Assembly (NCBI GenBank): GCA_001687465.1
Contig: LVLI01000193.1
Coordinates: forward strand, 1 to 55,671
Direction of reading: 5' to 3'
Source: Halocafeteria seosinensis
Lineage: Eukaryota > Sar > Bigyra > Bicosoecida
DNA length: 55,671 nucleotides
Of this stretch, positions 33,201 to 43,172 are shown in pieces. A program made the position numbers and the translations under genes. The notes beneath the pieces were generated by a model that worked only from the letters and a program-made list of their open reading frames with translations, made no database searches and had not been told where the DNA came from. Position 1 is the stretch's first letter. Each line of letters starts with the position of its first letter.

Positions 33201-35533
33201 TCTTTGGAAGCATACAAAGCATTCTTCATGAGCACAGCCAGCACGTATGCGGACGCGGTCGCTACAACAATCTTGACGAGGCTACTCCCAAACACTGACG
33301 GCTCGAATCGCTTTCGGAGGACATTATTCTCATTCGCCAGCAGAGATCCCGTAGTGCTGGATAAAGATAAGAGAATTTCAACGAAGGAGCTATTGGCTAT
33401 CCATGTAGCCATTTGCTGCGTTTCCTCTACCGTTACGTTCTTGGGGCTTCTCTCGTGATCACATAGCTCACTCAGGTACCCTAATGCTGCTAGCGTTCGT
33501 CTACTCTGAGAATAGACAGATAGCTGATTATCCGAATCGGATACATTTATTGCCTTACAACACTTTCGCAACTCATCATACACTTGGGTAAGGTGTCCCT
33601 CAGTAGTACGCTGATCTTGGGTAAGCAGAACATGGGTATCCGTCCAGCTGAACGGTAACTTGTCTGCTGGGCTAAATCGCACAAAAGTCTCCGGCGTGTT
33701 AAACAAGCGAAGACACTGAACTGCAGCTTCAAAATAATCTAAGTTTGCGCCGTTGATAACAGACGCAAATTTGCTTCTGAACTCATCCTGTAGGTTTGCA
33801 AGATTTGTCATAGGATCTGTCCGCAGATGCTTTCCAGTCAAGGGCTCTGCCTCAATATCCTCCGCGAATTGCTCACATAGTCGATGAAGGGCGCTACAGT
33901 ATTGCTGATTCCTGCGCGTAGGGTTCTTGAATGTGCGCTGTACATAATCCAACATAGCCAATTGAGCAGCACCGGGAATTTTGTACATGCGCTTGGGATC
34001 AAAACGTTGTTGCAAACTGGCAAACAAGTGCTTTCGGTGCTCGATGGATGGTTGGGGTTCTTTCTCAGACCAATACGACTCGGTAGATTGTTTAATGAAT
34101 TCACTCATTGTACCGCATATTGTACTTCCACCATCTCCCTCGTCAGTGTCCTCTTCGTCGTGAACGGATCCCCGTTGTACCCCTTCAGCTGTAGATTTTT
34201 GATCCACAAAAGAACTCTGAGTTGACCTATGCTGTGAAATTTCGTAATAACCGTGTTGGTGATTATGTCCCTCGACGGTCGAACTGTGGTTCGGAACCAG
34301 TGCGTCCGTTGTCGTGCGATCCGTTGGGGTACGAGACGAACTTGTATGCGATATCCATCTTTCGTACAATGGTTCTTTCGGCGCTTTTATAGGTTCCGGA
34401 GCCAACGAATGGGCAACAACGGAGGGTTGCCCATCACTCTGAATTGGAGTATCAGTCCACCAAAAAGGATGATTGCAAACTCCATCGTAGTCAATTCTTT
34501 CTCGCGGATCCTTCTGTAACAAGCCAGATAGCAAATCTAAAAGCACAATAGGTGGCCTTACAGAGGTCGCCATATCCCCTTGATTATTCGGGCTGTCGTT
34601 GGTCTCGATCCCTTTTTCATCTTTGAATGGTTGCACTTGATAGTAGTATTGACATAGTTTTTGGTAAATATCTGAGATATTTCCATTACTCGCCGACTGT
34701 TGTTCATGTGTGTCAGAAGGACGCGCACTCATCCCAGACGGTGAATGGGAAAACGACGAGGAAGCAAAGGACTGTGATTGCGGTACAGTGTCGAATTCCA
34801 AGTCTTGCACCACCGACTGTGGGAGTTGCAATGGTTCATTCAGAATCGACTCCTTGCTTGCCATAAATGGTGGATGTCCACAAGCCATCGTGTAAAGAAG
34901 ACACCCAAACGCCCACAGGTCTGACTTTGTACTACAAGGTGCTACATCGTCTCGCTCGTCGGTCCACAACTCAGGTGCCATATACTCTGGATGTGAAGCG
35001 TATAAGTCGTGGGCCTGGACCGTGTCCTCCGGAATGCGGGAAGCGCCTTTGAAGCGTGACACTTTGGCTACTCCATACTCATTGCACAAAATACTTTTGG
35101 GGTGCAAACAGGCCCCAATGAGCCATCCACGATGATGTGCATGGAGCATAGCGCCCAGGATGTCTGAACCCAGAGCCTTGAGAGCGCTCACCGGCAATCG
35201 ACCATCTTGCTCCAACATGGACCATAACGAGCCCCCTGAACAAAAATCCATGACCACCCAAATATGTCGTTTGGTAGCGTACCATTCGTGGAATTGCACC
35301 AATGACGGCGGTGGCGGTGGCGTCGACGATTCATACTCTGTCTGAGTCTTATTCAGAGCATTCATGGCCGTCACCTCCTTCCGTATGTCCTCCAAAGCAT
35401 GCTTTGGGACCCTCCGGATGGCGTAATAATGCAGTGTCTGCTTACGACGGGCTTTATACACGACATCCTCCTCCTCCTCCTCCTCCTCCTCGTTTTCGGC
35501 TGTCAGGGGCTCGTAAAAGATGTACTGATCCAT
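30236..35533 (-). CDS. ULK4: ULK4/RUNKEL-like pseudokinase with long HEAT/ARM-type C terminus
   Basis: A single uninterrupted frame of 1765 residues starts at an ATG (35533). The N-terminal kinase fold resembles ULK4: MDQYIFYEPL, VVYKARRKQTLHYYAI, LVQFHEWYATKRHIWVVMDF, CSGGSLWSML, HPEYMAPELW, SDLWAFGCLLYTMACGHPPF and GLLQKDPRERI. Catalytic residues are missing. The glycine loop is replaced by a poly-Glu run encoded by GAG repeats, the beta-3 Lys is Arg (AIRRV), the HRD Asp position reads Cys (GACLHPKSIL), and DFG reads SRF. ULK4 is itself a pseudokinase in animals, tied to cilia and microtubules, and the plant homologue RUNKEL works in cytokinesis. Residues ~370-490 are polar and probably disordered. 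The remaining ~1250 residues are helical with Leu-rich repeats suggesting HEAT/ARM. A binding or scaffold role is inferred. It lies next to katanin p80 on the same strand. Confidence 0.88.
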   Translation of the reverse strand: MDQYIFYEPLTAENEEEEEEEEDVVYKARRKQTLHYYAIRRVPKHALEDIRKEVTAMNALNKTQTEYESSTPPPPPSLVQFHEWYATKRHIWVVMDFCSGGSLWSMLEQDGRLPVSALKALGSDILGAMLHAHHRGWLIGACLHPKSILCNEYGVAKVSRFKGASRIPEDTVQAHDLYASHPEYMAPELWTDERDDVAPCSTKSDLWAFGCLLYTMACGHPPFMASKESILNEPLQLPQSVVQDLEFDTVPQSQSFASSSFSHSPSGMSARPSDTHEQQSASNGNISDIYQKLCQYYYQVQPFKDEKGIETNDSPNNQGDMATSVRPPIVLLDLLSGLLQKDPRERIDYDGVCNHPFWWTDTPIQSDGQPSVVAHSLAPEPIKAPKEPLYERWISHTSSSRTPTDRTTTDALVPNHSSTVEGHNHQHGYYEISQHRSTQSSFVDQKSTAEGVQRGSVHDEEDTDEGDGGSTICGTMSEFIKQSTESYWSEKEPQPSIEHRKHLFASLQQRFDPKRMYKIPGAAQLAMLDYVQRTFKNPTRRNQQYCSALHRLCEQFAEDIEAEPLTGKHLRTDPMTNLANLQDEFRSKFASVINGANLDYFEAAVQCLRLFNTPETFVRFSPADKLPFSWTDTHVLLTQDQRTTEGHLTQVYDELRKCCKAINVSDSDNQLSVYSQSRRTLAALGYLSELCDHERSPKNVTVEETQQMATWIANSSFVEILLSLSSTTGSLLANENNVLRKRFEPSVFGSSLVKIVVATASAYVLAVLMKNALYASKEVIPIPLPRTLNGSGGSYSEGYQFMETLVRVCKTKLPVYKWLGRYPQVKHAYMKLLSMFRTAALCALGEAVFYGIVACDDTSLGLTINERKVPQWVFQFFDEQLERLIPSLTDEPLSNLDVWWPPCHIIIQTMHNIGTYGLRMQFESEDEPSVSPPARKIDPELTGDFNSKMLQLLNMSVRLDETSGASSGAVEICTVISRMEVTTFFASLPWKRPEKLPEVVWRTLGLQSLPTRVFFSNIAKVYAQREDDGGGRSGVHSIWALLSVSGFAMLMEVTQPKTQSVPHDYEEVIREYVASCWAVWKQLRGRRCDKKKLAVLSALGLGCSVTLEQASNDDRCFACRKLLEEGNSPTLGDIALLQLEALQQQVDANIDQFGVDILSSVVDQVFSICSINEQRLNLLEATKEIELVVNWVQRNQETSLMFVPLLGRLSLSAVNAANQRCHQNHHVSTADDITTIGSPGALLEVSVKLLHCIMKTVVLSIVASQMNGSERYETPLLSNLKLLCSMLSASNQDYSLLKKLIHSTECLESRMPMVKSLHRFTLVTSDLISLFKANGNEESGVLLDGEFSEFVDRYISVSTEAVDYEWGSSPPTGPDPLSPHAEFLSTLLALLDPANPVTSHLLVSETSRTRNSLNRILKLMAHFPSFKTPSQTLYRGLRLVSLLMEGGYFGCSVGSIAQNVLPAYFACLETTFIQVHVLGIGMMEQHYGDADAELSREEYILESLRILLDVLTDIVFEYSTRPSQLTIGVELPENRLHDKRLNVMLPLQQCISAVVPSLFVLTSIDTRGSNEKLGQKLHHIVDSASNLLVMLSKSSSTRTILLDGVTQWSDISERITKNEVYCMLSGTKSLLESQKVFSRSLSEARTQGLLKKFEYPFSMVSSLIQSLVNEGGSNHQILNRLLKCFSNLISTSNTAKQLFKQEPALENSLSSLVFRRDRDEGHSSPLHHMASHFLNALKDEATSIRPPPAQVPSTTAKPPSLSSEI

Positions 35534-36173
35534 TGCAATGGCTCTAGCAAATCCGTAATTATATCAGTATATGTAGCAGGTATGCAAACAAACAATACAA
35601 TGTACCAAGGGTGTAATGCATAAAGCATTGAGCGAGTAAATTCGTTGAGGACGCAGGCGGACACGACTTCACACCAAACTGGTAGCTGTGTACTGCTCCT
35701 ACCACAAGACGAGTAGGCTAGGTCGCCAGACGCGATGGCAATACTGTGGTAGTAGCATATTTTTGAGATGGAGTTAAATGCTACACGTGGTGCTCCGAGC
35801 GTGGCTTCCGCAGACCTTGGTGGCCGGTACATACTGTACGTCATCTGAGGAGTACACACGGTTGCTAACCATTCAATGTGAACGTGTGTTTGAGAGACTG
35901 CAGCCTGTCAAGAGTGTTCCGTACTGTCACAATCCATGGCAGCACCCCTGTAGTACAGAGGCCATTGACCCTTCCCTTCTATGCATTAACTATACTCGAG
36001 AACTAAAATGAAGATGCTTTGCGAACAACTCCCGGGATACATTCATGGTGTGCCTCAAACGCTCGAGTGCCTGGACACGGTGATGCTTCCGATAGAGTGT
36101 TACTTGACAGTATTGTGCTCACATGGGACCTGCCTACTACCTTGTTATGAAATCTTCCAGTATTCGCCAGCCA
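35534..36173. promoter_or_regulatory. Spacer between katanin p80 3' end and ULK4-like promoter
   Basis: These 640 bases separate two co-oriented minus-strand genes. The ULK4-like promoter must lie at the left end, next to 35534. I see no RNA gene, repeat or protein-like frame. Confidence 0.3.
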
Positions 36174-38863
36174 TCAAACCGCATTGCCTATGGGCAGCTG
36201 AGCTTCGAAGAGCTCAACAACTTCCGAGGCCAACTGGCTTACTTTTGAGTTAGAATTTTGCCTCATCGAAAGCGCTTTTTTGTAAACCGAAACAAACCCA
36301 TCAAAGGCATCCTGGCACTTTTGTACTCTCTCTTCTCCAGCTACGTCAACTCCAAGATAAGGAGCACCGCCGGAGCTCAAAGTTGACGCAATGACGGTTC
36401 CAAAACTCTTGCAAAGAGAGAAGGACGTTTTCAAGGCGACTTCTTGATAGCTGCACAAGCAACAAACAACTAAGTTCTCTAAGGGAGCAAACAAAGAGCG
36501 GAGCGGTGCCTGCTTACTCTGAAAACTTCCTGTTAAGTATCCTCTTAAGAACTGGGAGAGTTTGCGATGTCATATCAAGACTCATACCGCTTCCAGACAA
36601 ATGAGCCACACGAAGCACGTCAACGATCACTGAATGGTCATTGCAGCTTTGTAGGTACTCCACAACGCCTGTACATACATATATGCATCCATTTTCAACC
36701 TGCATGATAGTATGGCTTCGCGTGTTCTGTAACCTACCAGTAAGGTCACCAGCGGTCCAAAGGTTTGCAAGCGTCCGGATCGACATCAGTCGCTCGCTCA
36801 ACACGGGAACACAAGACTCTTTACTCTCCTCAGATTTGTGCAATATCTCATCTACTGTTTGATTAGCACTTTTCTGTGACGGCTGATTGACTTGCTGAGC
36901 TGCTAGACTTGGTTTCCGCTGATTGTGTGCACGTAATCGAGCATCTCGCCGATTTACAGCTTGCATCCCTACTTTTCCACCGAGACTGGCCACCACAGCT
37001 GTCGCTTGGAGTCCAGGAGAGGTCTTGGGAAGAAAATCTCTAACGTTGAGGCCTATAGGTTTTTCTCTTCGGGAAGGGATCAAGCGCTGGCGGCTCCATT
37101 TCTGAATTGGCTTCGTCCTAAACGCCTCGTGCTTGCCAATTTCACCACTTGAGGGAGGGTCTTTGGGCGATTGTTCCGGTCTATTCGATTTTTCCGCCGC
37201 CGAAACATCGACCGAGGTTTTTCCTTCATCTTCAGCATCCTTTTCCTCGTCCACACTGCTTTCTATCGAATGATCGTCTTCCCCAGGAGCACCTAAAAGT
37301 GAAGGATCAATTTTATCGCCTCCCATTTTGCTTTTCCCAGCATCATGTTGAGGATGGACCTCTGTTTCACGCAAGTTTCTAGTTCCATTCGTGTTTAATA
37401 GGAAAGGCCGTACACGCTGTACCATGTAAAAAGTAGACACACTTATGTCAGCCAAGCCAAGCAAACCAAAATAAGGAAACGTACCATCATATCGGCCCCC
37501 CATATTGAAACGACACTGTTCGTGGAGCCAACGCCTAACATATGCAAATGGTATGGTAGCCCCGACTGTGTCTCTTGACTTGTTTTCCGTTTCGTAGCAC
37601 CTATCCACACATCCTGTAAATTTGACCATTGAACCACTACCTCATCCAGTAAAGGAATCGTCCCTTGTTCATCATTATCTTGGGTCTGGTAACGAGCAAC
37701 ATCCCAAACTCGGAATTTATCTTCTGATACTCCCAATAGAACAACCTCATGTTCCTCTACTTCTTCTTTGGCAAATAGTTCTGGGGGAGACTCAGCGAAA
37801 CGTAACAAATGAATACCCGCGGGTGAGTCCATCGCACAGGCGCACAAGCTCTTCAATTCCTGGAGCTCATAAACTTGAATCACACCGGAAGTATCCGCAG
37901 AGGCTGCATGACGATAGCAAAACGCCACGACTTCATCCAAATAGACTTTCACGTGCGCAACAGTATAAACGTACCCAAGACAAACTCGGTCGGGTGAAAA
38001 CATATCGTTTGTACGGGTGCCCGATGATTGCGAAATGTATGGACTATTTCTCCCTTAGTTAAGTCCCACACCTGTTAGCAAATATCATACAGATACAGCG
38101 AATTCCCATCAACAAGAACATGCGCTTCTACGAACCTTCAGTTGACAATCGCCACTGCCTGTGACCAACCACCGACCGTCCGGGGAGAACCTCACTATTG
38201 TGATAGGACCTTCATGCTCACAAGCAACTTGGAACTCTTGCTTTGTTCGTGTGTCAAACACCTGTAGCTTAATATGACCATGCTTCTTATTTATCATGAT
38301 AAATAATGAAATGTGAGGGCATACCTTGACACGATTATCTTTGGTTCCGCATCCAATGAGGAATGGATTCAGTGGATGCCAGTCTACGCACGTCACAGCA
38401 GCTTGACTAGCCGATATAGATCTCACCTCTGAATCCAATGTTACGACAAGCTCTAAGTAGTGTTCCACACGAGAATCTGGTCAGTTGGCCAATGCAAGAA
38501 TGAGTTCCACTTACGTTTCCATTGCTGTAAATCATAGAGTCGTAGCTGCCCTCGACTGGTCCCAACCAGCAGTTTATGCTCATAATGATCGAATCCGATA
38601 ACTGTAGGCACGCTATTGTTGGAGTTTCGGATGTGTAAGTGGCCCAATGCCGCCTGGCGGCCAATTTTCCACAGCGTTATTACCCTCCCGGAGGCCGACG
38701 CTGTGGCCAAGAGCTGCCCAGATGTTGGTCCAATGGCAAGTGCGGCTACTGCTCCTGTATCCCCAGTCACACTATCCTGAGGGCCTTCCTGGTCCTCATC
38801 ATACGCAATAAACTCATGAATTTTGAATGTGCATCGCCGGTCATCTTTAGGCTCCGATGTCAT
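36174..38863 (-). CDS. KATNB1: Katanin p80 regulatory subunit (WD40 + con80)
   Basis: p80 targets and regulates the p60 AAA ATPase that severs microtubules. Eight exons, 38863-38515, 38452-38325, 38261-38137, 38071-37975, 37903-37485, 37416-36738, 36668-36518 and 36451-36174, give 741 residues in one frame. The start is the ATG at 38863; the longer frame from 38878 opens with TTG. The WD40 propeller includes ATASASGRVITLWKI, FSPDGRWLVTGSGDCQLKVW (spliced), TSGVIQVYEL and SEDKFRVWDV. A charged linker carries the conserved KPIGLNVRDFLPKT motif, which in animal p80 reads EPIGLKASDFLP. The con80 domain at the C terminus includes NLWTAGDLTGVVEYL (spliced), YLGVDVAGEERVQKC and VVELFEAQL. Introns 38324-38262 (63 bases) and 36737-36669 (69 bases) are stop-free and in frame, so unspliced readings would insert about 21-23 residues into a blade and into con80. 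No p60 gene is in the window. Confidence 0.94.
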
Positions 38864-39367
38864 TCTTTCCCGTTCCAATCGTTGGCCACCGCCGAGCTAA
38901 TCAACTAGTGCATAGAATACACTACTTGTATACCAATTTTCACCACTATTCCACCCCGGGATCGCTCCGGAAAACGCCAAACAACCTGCTCTCTTCCTGA
39001 GCGCTAGGCGCCCCTAGCCTCTACTACTTCAACCGACGAAATGATTGTCGCCTAAACGAAAAGATTGACATGTTGCTACCGGGGGTGCGTTTTTCCCGGC
39101 AGGCGAAGGGGGATGTTCTACCTGGTCTTCTTGGTCCTATACATGAGTCTAGCTCCATTCTACATCCGTGTGTATCGTTTGTTAAACAGTTTGTGTCGTC
39201 TCCGACCGTCTGCGCAGCCGTTAACCCTTTCCGGGAGGCATAGTGTAGTGCACACGGGAAGATTTTCTTCGGTCTTGGGTCCTCTTGGACGCGTTTTGCA
39301 TGGTCTAGGCTCCTCTTTGTCTGTAAGCATACCCCCAGTACCGCAGGTGAGGTGACTCGCAGCTGCC
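38864..39367. promoter_or_regulatory. Divergent promoter region, katanin p80 / hexa-SWIB gene
   Basis: A 504-base spacer between outward-pointing genes. Short frames on both strands (for example 39065-39355) overlap each other and lack conserved features. No recognised promoter element can be assigned. Confidence 0.3.
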
Positions 39368-42300
39368 ATGGCTTCCTTGCCATCCAATACACACGGAGGA
39401 GAAGAAGGAGGAGGAGGTGCAGCCTCCTCCTCTGGCACCACCACCACGACCGCATCGTCCGAGGCGATTAAGAGCGCGATACAGCAGATGGCGGATGTGT
39501 ACGACTTTACACGTACTTCGGAACAAGAGATTCTCACCGGACTGCAGCAGAAACTGGGAACTCAGCTGGATGCGTCCTCCATTCGAACGGCCAAACGGCA
39601 TATTGCCTCGGTAGCACGAACGCAAGAAGCAATGAACCCGCCGACCTTACACTCAGCCCAACATCCTCAGAATGCCTCGCAATCTGCTGCAACGTTTTCG
39701 CGTTACACTTCGACTCAGACGGACCAACTAGGTGGCACAGGTGCCCAATACCCCTTCGACGTTTTGGGGGCACCGTTTGCAAACGAACAAGATTTTACAC
39801 ACCCGTATTTCGCGAACTTTGGACAGTTAAACGCGGACTCACTAGAACCCATAGTCGAGTTGCCACCGCCACTTCAAGCATATTTTGAACGCTCGTCGAT
39901 GCCTTTGAACCAGGTAAGCACATGCAGTGTCGTTGTTTTGATTCTTCTGTAAAACTTCACAACCGACGTACTCCAGGTGGTGGATGGCATTGTGCGCTAC
40001 ATTGACGAGCATGCGTTACCTTGCTCGAGGGACGAGGTACAGTTGGATAGTTTTTTAGCATCGTGCTTGCAACGTAGCACTCTTCGTCTTCGCGATATCT
40101 CTCTTGTCGTGTATGATGCTCTGGTTGGCATCCAAATACGGCCCCCCTTCGACCAAATGCCAAGTTCCCATTCCGACTCGTTTTTCGAGTCGTCCGCATT
40201 AGGGGCCCAGGCGACGCCGTATGCTGATGAACCCTCCGCTTCAGCCCTTGCAACAAAGACAAAGCAAAAAAGCAAACGCTCGAGAACTACAAAATCAAAG
40301 TCGGCTAGGAAGCCCTCAGTCCCGTCAAACGCCTACCTGGAGGAAAACGCAGAACCACCGCCAAAGCGGAAGAGGGCGGGAATCAGCGCTAAACGATATA
40401 TGCTATCTGAGTCATTGGCGGCGTTAATCGGGCGCCAATATGCTACGCGAACGAAAGTCGTTCAACGCGTGTGGCATTATATTAAAAGTAAAGGACTACA
40501 GGACTCTCGCGACCGACGGTATATTGTCTGCGATGAGCCATTGAAGCAAGTCACGGGTGTAGACTCGTGCACGATGTTTACACTCAGTCGGTACTTAGCT
40601 CCGCATTATTTTGCTGTACCGGACACTGTTCACTTACCATCTGATTATGAAAGCGATGGCTCAGATGAGTCCGAGACAACCACACGAAATTCCCGTGCGG
40701 AAAAGACTGACCCAAAGAAAATGGATAGCAAGCGACCAACGAAGGGCCCAACCCACAGGAAGGTAACAGGGGTGTTCACCAAAAAATATAAACTCTCTCC
40801 TGAGCTGTCACAACTTGTCCAGAAAGAGTACGCCACGCGGCCGCAGGTCCTTAAGAAAATTTGGAAACACATACGAGAGAATGAACTTCAACAAGCTGAT
40901 GATCGACGAAAAATAACCTGTGATCCTTTGCTGCAGAAGATTTGTAATGGTGCCGAAGAAATTACTATGTTCAACATGCATACATACTTGAAACCACATT
41001 TTCTTCCTGTTCCCGAGGGGGTACAGCTGGCAGTGGATTCCGACGAAGAAGTCTGGAGGAGAATAGACGGCAAACAAAGTGACTCGTCAGACGAAGGCGA
41101 GAGCTCGTCAGAGGATGAAGCGGCAGCAACTTTGCAGCGGCATCCGAGAACCGTACGTTCTGGACTGACCCTCCATAAGTACCTGTTATCCGATCAACTA
41201 GCTGAGATCGTGGGGAAACGTTATTCTACGCGTGTACGTGGTCTGCGGCGTTTGTGGCAATATGTTAAAGAAAATAAGCTACAAGATGCGTCAGATAAAC
41301 GTCGCGTTATCTGTGATGAGAAGCTAAAGGGTCTATTTCAAGGTCACGATGTGGTTACAATGTTCGACGTCAGTCGCCTTCTATCACCTCATTTTCGTCC
41401 AATCCCGGAAGATGTTGACGTGCCTGTTGACTCGGAAGACGAGGAGCATAATGCTCATGTATCGCGACTGCAGGAAGTTGCAAAGGCAAGAGCACAAGAT
41501 GAGGAGCGCATCATGGTCGAGAAAAACGCTGAAAAGAGAGAAAGAAAAGCTTATCGGAAATGGTGCATTCGTCAATTAAAGAAGACAGCTCGGAAGATCG
41601 AAGAGAAGGAGGAAGAGCTACGGCGAGCGAAACAGCGCTTGCAAAAGGGGATGACTGGCCTAATCACCAAGAAATACCAGCTCTCCCCGGAACTTGCGGG
41701 AATTGTAGGCAAACAGTACGCCTCCCGAGGGCGCGTTATGAAGGGGATATGGCGATACGTGAAAGAGAAGAATCTGCAGAACCCTAATGACCGACGATAT
41801 GTTCATTGTGACGCGTTTCTTCAGTCGGTCTGCGCTGGACAACCAGATGTGTCCATATATACAATCAACAGGTATATAAGCCCGCATGTTTCCGATATTC
41901 CGGAATTCGTGCGGGTAGAGTCAGATTCGGAAGACGAAGCCAACAGAACTCGCAAGGAACAACTTGAAGCTAAGATCAATTCAATTTGGGAAGAGCTAGA
42001 ACAGCTGCGGCAAACAGAGGCAGAAATATCTGCAAAAGCACAAGATGCACGTTTATTCGCAAGTAGCTCTTTCTCCAGCGCGCCAGAGCTACAAGGAAAC
42101 CATGGGAAGAACAAGCCTGAGAAGAAGTCTAAGAAGAAAGCATCAAAGGCTCCAGTGCGACGATCAAATTTCAACGTGATGAAACTAGAACTTTCAGATG
42201 CTTTAGCCTATGTGGTTGGAAAGAAGTATGCCTCGCGTAGTCGAACCGTCAAGCGGATATGGGAATATGCTCGCCGACAGGGTTTGCAAGCGGAGCATGA

Positions 42301-42910
42301 TCGACGTGTCATACGCTGCGACCAACGTTTAAAGGCAGTTTTTGGGGAACGTGACGAAGTTACTATGTTTAACCTCGGACAAATGCTTCGACCACATTTA
42401 CAGCATTTGAGTGAGGGATTCGTTCCTCCGGAAGACTCCGAGGACGACGTCGCGGATTCCCATCCGAACGCAGCCGAAACCTTTGGTGAGGAGGATGATA
42501 ACATTTTCCAGCCAGCATCCTCGTCGGAGGTCGGTGGTCCAGTATATAAGTTGTCTCCCGAGCTAGCAGGGATAGTGGGCAAGGAACACCTTTCGCGCCC
42601 TCAAGTCATCAAACATCTGTGGGAGTACTTCAGAGAGCACAATCTCGAGAATCCTAACGATCGGAGGCAAGTAATTTGCGACGAGACCTTACAAAGGATT
42701 TTTGGTGAAAGATCTTTGACGATGCTGTCCTTACAAGGCCTCATCACTCCTCACTTACTTGAGAAATATACTGAAGACAGCCTTGGATTCGACGATGAAA
42801 TATCCAACGACCAATTCGAGTCTAGTTTCGGTTTCGACGGTTCTGGTACAAGCAAACGCGAACGCGCTTCGCTTACGACACTGCAACCCCAAAAACGAAG
42901 GCGTTCTTGA
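39368..42910 (+). CDS. DEK-C-like plus six SWIB domain nuclear protein
   Basis: Two exons, 39368-39913 and 39977-42910 with a 63-base intron, give 1159 residues. Residues ~30-90 resemble a DEK-C domain (YDFTRTSEQEILTGLQQKLG), followed by a second helical segment after the splice. Six SWIB copies then occur, beginning near 40390, 40780, 41170, 41660, 42180 and 42540. All keep the LS-x-L-x-x-x-VGK, W-x-Y-x-x-x-x-x-LQ, DRR and CD core (KKYKLSPELSQLVQKEYATR; KKYQLSPELAGIVGKQYASR; VYKLSPELAGIVGKEHLSRP). Linkers are acidic (DSDEEVW, DSEDEEHN, ESDSEDEAN), and a Lys/Glu coiled coil lies between copies 3 and 4. Lys-rich patches (KTKQKSKRSRTTKSKSARK) look like nuclear localisation signals. SWIB domains occur in SWI/SNF BAF60 and in plant DEK-C/SWIB proteins, and bind chromatin factors. 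Copies have diverged in sequence, so the array is old rather than a recent tandem duplication. Confidence 0.93.
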
Positions 42911-43172
42911 GGCTTTGACTTGCCCCACTCAATGGAAACGAAAGCAAATAATCCAGAGAAAATGAGTGTACTAGAAACCAATGCACTTGCTTTGCATCTG
43001 TGTGTCATATACATATTCTCGACTCTTCTTCTTCCTGTAGTCGCCGGCGAAGGCCACCAAATGCTGCCTAGCGCTACGCTTCGATTCGAAATGTGTCCGC
43101 TTCCCTTCCGTTAACGGTGCTGGCACTGCTGGGACGGACGCGTGTGCGGGTTCCCAGCGAGCATCTTCACAA

